DNA of 48,681 bases. It comes from Prorocentrum cordatum (lineage: Eukaryota > Sar > Dinophyceae > Prorocentrales > Prorocentraceae). How positions within the stretch are numbered: the first letter of the stretch is position 1; every line of letters begins with the position of its first letter. Below, piece by piece: positions 40,895-48,681 of this stretch. The notes below the pieces were generated by a model, which was given only the letters and a program-made list of their open reading frames with translations, did not search any database and had not been told where the DNA came from. The position numbers and the translations under genes were made by a program. The stretch spans positions 376,131-424,811 of the forward strand of contig CAUYUJ010000381.1 in the NCBI GenBank assembly GCA_963575745.1, given 5' to 3'.

Positions 40895-41680
40895 GGATGC
40901 TTCTTGGGGTATCTTCGGAGAGCTCCCAGGAGCCCCTGAGGAGCAGTTTTGAGGCCTCTGGGGACTTCTTGGAGGCCTCCTGGGGCTTCTGGGGGCCTGT
41001 TGGGGGTCCTGGGAGCCTCTTTTGGGTTCTTTTGCAGGCCTCTTGGAGTCACGTGGGGAGCTTTTGGAGGCCTCTGGGGACTTCTTGGAGGCCTCCTGGG
41101 GCTTCTGGGGGCCTGTTGGGGGTCCTGGGAGCCTCTTTTGGGTCCTTTTGCAGGCCTCTTGGAGTCACGTGGGGAGCTTTTGGGGGGCTCTGGGGGCTTC
41201 CTGGGGCCGAGAGCTCGCGATGTCTGTTCGGTTTCCGCCTCTGGGCCCTCTCTTGGGGCCATCCTGGGGCCGTCTTGGAGGCCCCATTGGGCCTTCTTTG
41301 GGCCATCTTGGGCCATGTGGGGGCCCTCTTGGAGGTCTTTGGGCCGTCTTGGAACGATCGTGGGGCCGTCTTGGAACGATCGTCCGAAACCAAAGCGAAA
41401 TCATTATTTTTGTTCGTCTTCGGGGCCTCGACCTTCTGGGCCGTGTCGTGACCAACGTGGGCCATCTTGGCATGAGGCCGTGGGGCGTGCCACCCTTTGG
41501 CGCCTCATTGGGGCGCTCGAGTGGCCCCCGAGGCCGCGCCCATGTTATCCAGCATCTCTGACCCGACTCGGCAAGGTCCTTGCTGGGACCTTGCCGGGAT
41601 CCTGAAGGAACCTTGCACCTTGCTGGGGCCCTGCGGGGACTTTGCCGGGGCACGTGTCGTCCGGGGACCCCCACGGGCCG
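40895..41680. repeat. Quasi-periodic CTTGGGGCC field 3
   Basis: The same texture as 18340 and 23105 (GGGGCC(A/T/G)TCTTGG, GCCTCTTGG) but containing a clean tandem duplication, listed separately. Several frames on both strands are open because of the periodicity. Confidence 0.65.
40951..41182. repeat. 116-bp tandem duplication
   Basis: 40951-41066 and 41067-41182 are nearly identical, each running from GAGGCCTCTGGGGACTTC through CCTGTTGGGGGTCCTGGG to CACGTGGGGAGCTTTTG. A third, partial and diverged unit follows. It is a recent duplication inside the older degenerate field. Confidence 0.85.
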
Positions 41681-43009
41681 CCACGCGCGCGCGGATTATA
41701 ATAATGATTAAGCTCTTACGGGAGATTTTAGCACGCCTCTGGCCCGTTGGGCCGGCGAATTTAGCGGGTTAGTGTCCAAGCGAGTTTTTTGAAATGACGA
41801 TTCTTGGCACACGCCCACGTGCTAGGCTATGGCGGCGCAGGTGGTTGGAATACTTGGAGTGTTGGCGACGCTCTCTGTCATGTGATTGTGATGCCCGTGT
41901 GGATCGTCAATCATGAGCTAAGTTCGGGAGGTGCTTGTATTGCCCAACAATGCAGCGGACACATACTATCCCGAAGCTGTCCCGCTACTGGCAAGTCGGC
42001 GGTTGCGACAGCATGGACCCCGTCAATTCGTCAAACTCACGGCTACCTGCAAACGTCCACACACAGCACAACGAATTTTGCATCTCGTCATTACAAACTG
42101 TTGCGTGCGGTGCATCGACCCTTAGGGCTCCGATACGTAACATCGGTCGCGAGAGGCCAGGGCTACGAAGCGGTTGCCCTCCCCTTTCCCGACGCTGGGC
42201 ATGCAGGAAAGGCTATCTGGGGTCTATCCCGTTTCTCTGCGCGCACGAGCCCTGAAGCGAGTCGGCGGTCACACGTTCACATGGGGCGCTCCAGAAAGGG
42301 CATTGCTTTCGAGGCATCGAAAGAGTTGGCACCTCTCCCTGGCAGAAGGCGGCGGAAACATACATATGTCCTTCAAGGGATGACAACTTTTGGGGGTTCA
42401 GGGCTTCCGAAAACCACCACGTGGTGTTCCGATGGCGAACATACATTATCCGAGAGCTGACGCCGCATCGCGGGCTCCCCGAGAAGGGTCAGCTCGAGGG
42501 CCGCTCGTCCGAACGGGAGGCAAGTGGGCCTGGTGCCGAACGTGATCTCGGGCGACGAGGCCGCTTCGCCCTGCCCGCCCCGGTGGGGTTTTCTGTTTCA
42601 GAAGCATCAGCAGCAACGACGATGGCGTCAAATGCATTTGAGGTTGTGCGTTTGCGCGAGTGAGCTTTGACAAGTGCGCTTACGCATGCGCGCGTGTGGC
42701 TGGCCAGCTTTCTTAGATCGGTTGTGGCCCAGCCAGTGTTGTATGCCCCAGCCGATGGCAGCTCTCATGGGCCACCCAGTTCCAATGTTCACGGAACGAA
42801 GCACCTAGCCTTTGATCGAATGTTTGGATGTTGGCATTTCTTCGGCATGGTTCGCGGCGGCGTTTGGGGATGCGTGGGCCGTTCCCAGCGGCCAGAAATC
42901 GACGAGAGTTTCGGAATAGACGTGCGATGTGTCAGGAGTTAGCTCCGCGCAGCCCGAGCTGCGGCAGGCAACCGGGGCCGCACGTTGTGCTTGAGCTCTC
43001 CAATCGTAG
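41681..43009. other. Unassigned unique sequence
   Basis: Mixed composition. GGGACCTTGC(T/C)GGG repeats occur just before it (about 41577-41650). A plus frame at 41804-42460 has no recognisable domain. A TTTCTGTTTCAG acceptor-like border occurs at about 42602, and GCAAGTGG, donor-like, at about 42520, but the intervening codons do not settle an exon. Confidence 0.35.
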
Positions 43010-43098
43010 GGTCCTGGAGCCCGCGTGCAGGGGTTGCAGTCAGAACGAGGCTCGAGATGAAGAGCCAGTCCTGGGGGAAGCCCCGGGGTCCAGGACCA
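43010..43098 (+). repeat. Dispersed repeat R1, copy D
   Basis: GGGTCCTGGAGCCCGCGTGC, then GTCAGAACGAGGCTCGAGATG, AAGAGCCAGTCCTGGGGGAA and GGGGTCCAGGACC correspond to the second half of R1. The first half is weaker than in the other copies. Confidence 0.6.
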
Positions 43099-43689
43099 TT
43101 GCTCTTTCACGCCCAGAATGGACTGATCGTTGTATTGCATCTTTGTCGGTCCAAGACTGCCCTAGTCCGTTCTTTGGCCGCTCCCGATTCGAAGTGCGGT
43201 CGGGGCGAAGTCCAGGAGAGGCCGCGGGCAAGCTTGGAGGTGGCCTCTGCAAGAAGGGGCAGTCTTTTCGATTTGCAGTGCTTGCCCTTGAGTGGCCCGA
43301 GTCACATTCACCACATTCCATGTTTTATGAGTTCGGCAGTTGGTAGTTTACGCATCCACCATTGTTCTCACGGCACTAGCACTTCGAGAGAGAGACTATC
43401 AGCTTGACCTGGGAAAAACTTGATTGACTTGATCGAAATCGGAAAGGCCATTGGGGGGCAACGAGAGGCAGACTGGCAGCGGTTGAAGGCATCGTCCCCT
43501 TCTCTTCCCTCTCTCTGTCCTTGTCGTTGGCCTTGGCGATGTCGGGGGGGAGGGTGCCAAGCCCGATCTGGGTTCGGCATGGCATGAGGGTGCCAGCGCG
43601 CTTCGTTTCCGTCGTCGGCGCCGGAGTCGTCGTCATGCACATTACTCAGGAGGGGAAAAAACACAGACACAATTAATCGTCGATTCCCA

Positions 43690-43765
43690 GGAAAATATGG
43701 GAAAATATGGGAATTGGGGGGGAAGACAAAAACCCAGAAAATATAGGAAAATATGGGGACTATTT
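43690..43765. repeat. GGAAAATATG short tandem repeats
   Basis: GGAAAATATG occurs in two pairs around a G-run, with one TAGGAAAATATG variant. It is AT-rich within a GC-rich region. Confidence 0.8.
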
Positions 43766-43848
43766 TTATTTGTGTGTATTTATTTGTGTGTCCTAATTTC
43801 CCTTTAATTACCTCCGGTGGGCACTTGTGTCCCCCACCTCAGCAGCAG

Positions 43849-43990
43849 GGCTCTATCGGGGCGGTCGACACTGGAAGGCCAGTCTGCGGGGTGCGCTTCT
43901 GGATGGATGTGGCCAGCTGGGTCGGCCTCGGGAGCGGGCCTCGAACCGGCTCGTGTCGGAGGCGGGCCTCGTCTTGCGGGGGCTGGGCAG
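43849..43990 (+). CDS. Possible exon, frame uncertain
   Basis: A T- and C-rich stretch (43770-43840) ends in CACCTCAGCAGCAG. Two plus frames after it look protein-like: one reads GSIGAVDTGRPVCGVRFWMD, the other RHWKASLRGALLDGCG then ASNRLVSEAGLVLRGLG with better G/C third positions. The end near GGGCAGGGGG is a guess. It lies 350 bp upstream of the next exon candidate. Confidence 0.25.
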
Positions 43991-44335
43991 GGGGGGGGGG
44001 CTGCTGCAGCACACCGAGCGTCATTGTTGCAGCTTCGCTGGACATGGAAGGCGGCAAATATTCAGGATTCCCCGCGAAGCAAATGAGCAACCACCATATA
44101 AGAAGTACCGAATAAAGATTCATCCGCACTCCCATAGGCGGCCACTGCTTCGGAAAGAACGTGAATGATCCGCCCAGCTTTTGATATCGCATCACGGCAT
44201 TGTCTCCGGGAACTGCGCGTCCAGCGTCTGTTTGGAAGAGTCTCGCTTCAAGATATTAAAGGTCGCTTCTCCGATGTAACAGATGGGCTGCATCAAGTGT
44301 GCTCACAGGACTTGGTGTTGAGGTTGACTCTCCAG

Positions 44336-44395
44336 GGCGTCGAGTACGACACGCGCGACGATGTGATCGAGAAGCCCAAGGCCTCGTCTGGACAG
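44336..44395 (+). CDS. Candidate exon, unknown protein
   Basis: GACTCTCCAG precedes a 60-nt in-phase stretch GVEYDTRDDVIEKPKASSGQ with G/C-biased codons. The following GGAGG may hold a non-canonical donor. It lies 340 bp upstream of the stronger exon at 44736, and both are in phase 0, so they could belong to one gene. Confidence 0.35.
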
Positions 44396-44639
44396 GGAGG
44401 ACACCTGAGAGGAGGAAATAGAAGCAAGGAGGAGAAGGAGGATGAAGAAGACCACGCTTACGAGGACGAGGAGGACAACATATATGATGATAAGACACGG
44501 GAGAACGACTAGTTAGAAGAGGAGATGGCGCAGCGAGGAGGAGCAGACACAACTATTACCATCAGTAAAAACATACCAAGGAGGAGTGAGGGGTACCTTG
44601 GAACAGCGGCACTGATGACGACGGTGATGATGATGCGGC

Positions 44640-44706
44640 AGGATAGGGAGGAGGTACAGGAGGAGGAGGAGGAAGAAGAAGAAGAAGAAGAAGAAGAAGA
44701 AGATGT
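44640..44706. repeat. GGA/GAA microsatellite
   Basis: GGA and then GAA units (purest at 44676-44703) in the presumed intron just upstream of the exon at 44736. Confidence 0.9.
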
Positions 44707-44735
44707 GTAGACCTCTCTCGCTTTCTCACGCCCAG

Positions 44736-44835
44736 GGGCTGTGGGCCAGAGAAGGCCAGATGGTCCGCCTGTTCAGCTACGCCTACATAGCCTACCAGGA
44801 CGAGAACTTGAGAGTCGTGCGCACAGACCTGACAG
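44736..44835 (+). CDS. Candidate exon, weakly PAP/fibrillin-like
   Basis: CTCTCTCGCTTTCTCACGCCCAG is a good acceptor. The frame reads GLWAREGQMVRLFSYAYIAY then QDENLRVVRTDLT with strong G/C third positions, and GCACAC at 44836 fits a GC-type donor. The Tyr-x-Asp-Glu-x-Leu-Arg-Val-x-Arg pattern resembles the YLDEDLRI(G/S)R signature of plastid lipid-associated proteins (PAP/fibrillin), which act at thylakoids and plastoglobules. The resemblance covers only about 12 residues, so the exon call is firmer than the family call. Confidence 0.45.
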
Positions 44836-45956
44836 GCACACGCTCGCCGCTACCCCCTCTCATCATCTACCGTCGTCGCCTCTCTCTGATTAGAAACATG
44901 GCATGTCGCCGCGCCGTTTGTTCTGACGCGCGGCCCTACGTCTTGGGGAGGGCGCCGCGGCCAGGGCAAACGCTGCCTCGGACGCGATGGGCTTGCCGTA
45001 GGGTTTACCGCGGTGCTGGCGTGTACCTGGGGCGCGGGACGCAGGGCTTGTCGTGGGTTGGCCGTGGTGCCAGCGCCTTCCACTTGGGCGCGTCGAGAAC
45101 AGCCGGCGCGGCGACACACACGGCATACAGGTTGTTGTTTCAGCGGACTCTCTCAAATCTCATTTCTTCGCTACAAATCAAGCCTGTCACGCACATGCAT
45201 ACCCACACACACACACTGCACATGCATGACCCCGTCACGCAACTGCATACCGTCACGCACTTGCTCGGCGAGCGCGCGCGTGCGGCGACGCACCGACCAG
45301 TCAGGCGTGTCGCGCGCGGCCACGGCCGCACCGGAGAGGTCCATCGAGGAAAAGAGAGAAAGAGAGAGATACAAAAAAAAAAGAGGCGTGTGTCACACGC
45401 ACACATTTTCGGTCGCCGTGGCCCGGCGACTCGCAAGGGCGTTGGGCGCGCGGACGAGGGCCGAGCGCGCAGCAGTCGGAAGAAAAGCGAAGAGATGAGG
45501 TGCAAAAGACAAGTCGAGACGGCCGGCCCCTCACGGGGCAGTGGCCGGGAGCGGCGCCGGGGCGCGGGGGCAGCGAGCGGCAGCGGGGCAGGCGACCAGC
45601 GGGGGGCAGCGAAGAGGCGGCGGCCGCGGGGCAGCGCGCCAGGCAGGGCGGGGCGAGAGGCGGAGGCGAGGGGCTTCAGCAGGGCGACGCCACGCCGAGG
45701 AGGCGGGCGTAAAGGGGCGGCGCGCGTGGGCGCGGCGAGCCCAATTGGCGGAGAGCAGCTCAGGCGGGGCACGCACAGGCCGAACTTACCACGTGTGGCC
45801 ACGCAACAACAACGCAAACCAGCCCAGAAAACGATACTCCAACCGGCGAGAAAGTGCCAGGTAGCGCAAGAGAGGGCAGGAGCGGCGGGGGTAGCCACGG
45901 GACGGGGGCAGCGGAGAGCAGAGAGGAAGCCGCTCACAGCGTGACCGACGAGACGG
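44836..45956. other. GC-rich unassigned sequence
   Basis: A plus frame is open from 44703 to 45944, but beyond the exon its translation is Arg/Ala/Gly-rich, as expected from GC-rich non-coding sequence. CACACGCACACATTTTCGG at about 45396-45414 begins a partial copy of the CA-headed dispersed repeat described below. Confidence 0.4.
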
Positions 45957-46270
<314 letters not shown>

Positions 46271-46799
46271 AGAGGGAGGAGGAGGAGTGACGGCAAGCGG
46301 AGGTGCTCAGCGCAAGACGCAAGGAAGGCGAAGCGCGAAAGTGCAACGGCATTCCGATATAGGCGGAGAGCAGCAGGCAGACGGCCCGACCAATGCGCGA
46401 ACACACACACACACATTCCCTTTTCTATATTGCTGGACCCTGCGCCCCCCCCCCCCCCCTAAACGGGACCCCTCCGGATCCTTGGCCCCGGGGGCACCCT
46501 GGACGCCCTTTCGGACGGTCCCCTGTGCCTTCCGGGGCTCCTGAAGCCCCTGCATGGGCCCAGGCGGCGGGCCCAGAATCTGCCAGGAGGGCGGCCGGAC
46601 GGCCTCGCGAGAGCCCGCAGAGCCTGCAGCACCCACCAGACGCCGGAGGACGACTGAAAGAGGATTCCCAAGAGGCATGTCAAATGCAAGCAACCTTGAT
46701 ATCCGATTGTTTTTGCATGATTTGAGGAATGCTCAGTTCTTCGGTCTCCCGGCGTCCGGGACCGCCCAGCAGGCCAGACCATCGCCCAAAACTTGGTTG
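46271..46799. other. Unassigned sequence
   Basis: C-runs near 46445 and GC-rich sequence without a recognisable gene. Confidence 0.4.
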
Positions 46800-47070
46800 G
46801 CGTCCAGGTAATGCAGGATGAATCCCAAGACGGCCCAACAGGGCCCAAAGACGGCCGAAGAGAGCCCCATGACGGCCCAAGATTGCCCCCAAGACGCTTC
46901 CCGAATAATTCCAAATCGTGCCCCGGTCGTTCAGGGAGACCGCGGTTGAAAGCAGGGTGGCCTAGGGGAAGCTCCCAGAGGCCCTCAGAAAGAATCGGAG
47001 AGGCTTCCACAAGGCCCCAACAAGGCCTTACAAATCCTCGTGAGGCTTACAAGAGGCTCTCCTAGGATGA
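46800..47070. repeat. Quasi-periodic GGCCCAAGA field (reverse of CTTGGGGCC)
   Basis: GACGGCCCAA, GGGCCCAAAGACGGCC and GCCCCAAGA recur at 10-20-base spacing. This is the reverse complement of the fields at 18.3, 23.1 and 40.9 kb. Confidence 0.55.
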
Positions 47071-48258
47071 GCCTCCGCAGAAAGAGCTGAAGATGGGAGC
47101 GGTTTCGCAGGGAAGGGCGATAATGAGGAAGAGGAAGAGAAAACATGAGGGAAGGAAAACGAATCACATCATTTCAACGACGATGGCAGACAAAGCAACA
47201 GCGAGCTATCGCTACATGTTCGATTTTACCGTATGGCCCTCTTGCATGCAGGCGCGAAGCGCCAATGCAGTCTTGCGCATGCATGATATATATATAAATA
47301 TTTATATATACATGTGCATCTATACATATATAGTATACTCCTATATATAGATGTATAGATATATAGTGAGCGCGCGCGGCCGGGACGACGAGCCACACGG
47401 GCGATCCAAGACAATGTTTCATTCTTGCTTCGCATATACATGTATTTATTTTGCCACCTGGCCGGCCGATAGCCGCTTGATCAGGGCCTCCCATCCCGCT
47501 TGCATAACAGTGCAACGCCGACATGGTTCCACCGGGTCGTCCACGTTGCCGAATGCGTGGCAGGAGTGGGACGGGGGCGCACGTCCCGCGCAGAAGGCTG
47601 ACATGTCGCTGTCGCCTCGTCGCCGCGCTCATTTTTGTCAGAGGGTCGAGCTCCTGCTGGGGCGCGGCGCACATGCTTCGCACGCCACTGCGTCGACGCG
47701 CGAGCGGAGGAGAAAATGTCGGTCGTTCCCTGGCGCAGCGCAGATTTCGCCTGCAAGTGGCGCTCTGGCCCCGGCGCCTGGCACACTCTTCACTCTCCAG
47801 TGTCTGGGGGCCCGCGCGAGCGGGCGACTTGTCGCCCTCGCCCTTTGCTTCGCGCGCGTGTCGTTCGGAAGTGGCGTTCCCGCGCGGGCACGGCACCGGA
47901 TCGCATGAAAGCGACAGAGACAGCGGCAGCGGCGCCGCGCGACCGACCTGCCGACATCGCCCGAACGGCGCGCTGCTGGTGGGTGAAAGTGGCAGTGGTA
48001 TGTCGGCGCGGCGCATGTTTCTCCCTCGCCGCAGTCATCGGAAGTTTCTGCCGCTCCATCCCTTGCGCGGCCCGCGTAGTTTCCCCTTCGCCATGTCGTC
48101 GGAAGCGCGGCCGTCGAGCGCCGTTCGTTCACTAGGTGTTTCCGCGGTGCAATCTCATTATCAGGTTGTGCCACACTTGATAGTTTGGGAGAGAGGGTGG
48201 GAATGGGCGGGGCTTTCTGACTCGCTCGACCAGGCTAGATTGACACGCGCGCACACGT
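47071..48258. other. Unassigned; AT-rich microsatellite at 47285-47365
   Basis: A TATATA/ATAC-rich stretch (47285-47365) is followed by GC-rich sequence. From about 47600 to 48060 plus and minus frames are both open, with Arg-rich translation and no domain. No gene is called. Confidence 0.4.
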
Positions 48259-48340
48259 GCGCACATAGACACACACACACACACGCAGGCACGCACGCAC
48301 GCGCGCACACACACACAAACACAACACACAACACACACTC
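48259..48340. repeat. (CA)n / CGCA microsatellite
   Basis: CA dinucleotides with CGCA and CAACA interruptions. Confidence 0.93.
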
Positions 48341-48344
48341 AGAC

Positions 48345-48500
48345 ACTTTTGGGCGTCGTGGCCCGCGCGAAGCATCGAGGCATAGGAAGGCGGGCAGGGA
48401 GACGCGCGCGGCCGACCCCAGGTCTCGCGGCGTGGGGATTGGGATCCACGCATTGGGGATCAACCGAGCCGTTTGCGGGGTCCGCCAGGGTTGGGGGGAG
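48345..48500 (+). repeat. CA-headed dispersed repeat, copy 2
   Basis: After the CA tract, TTTTGGGCGTCGTGGCC, TAGGAAG, GCGGCCGA, TCTCGCGGCGTGGGGA and TTGGGGATCAACCG parallel 46105-46270. The (CA)n head at the same relative position in both copies suggests it is part of the unit. Confidence 0.65.
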
Positions 48501-48681
48501 AGACGCGGGGGGCGACTCGAGGAAGCCAGTGCGAAGTACGTGTAGACCAGACGGGGCGCAGGTGGAATCCGCAACCGCGGGCCGTATTGGATGGGAACAG
48601 TTGAAGCCAATGAGGGTCCGTGCCGGGCAAAGACATCCCCAGGCGCGGAAAAGATATCAATTACACACATGCACACATAGT

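Noticed and set aside
44703-45944. 413-codon ORF as a single intact gene
   Set aside because: Only about the first 45 codons have coding character. The rest is Arg/Ala/Gly-rich translation of GC-rich and CA-repeat DNA.

Overview
This window looks like nuclear DNA of a large-genome protist, most likely a dinoflagellate. A GC-rich haptophyte-type genome is the main alternative. The reasons are strongly GC-rich DNA, no operon-like or dense coding, coding signal only in short GC3-rich islands bounded by pyrimidine-tract/AG acceptors and GT or GC donors, LINE fragments of the kind common in dinoflagellates, and a very large fraction of simple and tandem repeats. A 100-base run of N at 1805-1904 marks an assembly gap inside simple repeats. 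No complete gene, rRNA, tRNA, CRISPR array or prokaryotic feature could be supported.

Layout. 0-12 kb: alternating GGA, GAC, TAC, GAT and CTC microsatellites, a 100-bp tandem repeat (4.1 kb), dispersed repeats R1 and R2 (4.9-5.3 kb), a 152-bp inverted-repeat element (5.9 kb), one exon candidate (8.57 kb), a foldback element (9.34 kb) and a 132-bp satellite (10.9-11.9 kb). 12.9-16.4 kb: a mirror-arranged block of G-run/C-run hairpins and CCCAATCCCAACC repeats enclosing a (GTA)n tract, then 1.5 kb of GTAGTGA-type minisatellite. 16.4-24.6 kb: mostly unassigned sequence with an 82-bp satellite and CTTGGGGCC-type repeat fields.

24.6-31.3 kb is the richest coding part. It holds a 5'-truncated LINE with a 21-bp target-site duplication (24781-26008), a frameshifted minus-strand reading frame (26.7-27.4 kb) and several plus-strand exon candidates (27.7-31.3 kb). 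31.8-34.3 kb holds a perfect 30-bp palindrome, an AT-rich cruciform, two inverted 184-bp TA-flanked TIR elements, two small exon candidates, and further foldback and R1 copies. 35.5-36.1 kb is a LINE reverse-transcriptase remnant. 37.8-41.7 kb is minisatellite and quasi-periodic repeat with a 142-bp element carrying perfect 25-bp terminal inverted repeats (39.9 kb). 43.8-44.85 kb carries three exon candidates, the last with weak resemblance to the PAP/fibrillin family. The end of the window is CA-repeat-headed dispersed repeats.

The coherent picture is one or more intron-rich plus-strand genes whose small exons lie between repeat-filled introns, in a landscape shaped by retrotransposition, by several small inverted-repeat (MITE- or introner-like) families and by slippage of trinucleotide repeats. 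Which exons belong to the same gene cannot be decided from sequence alone.
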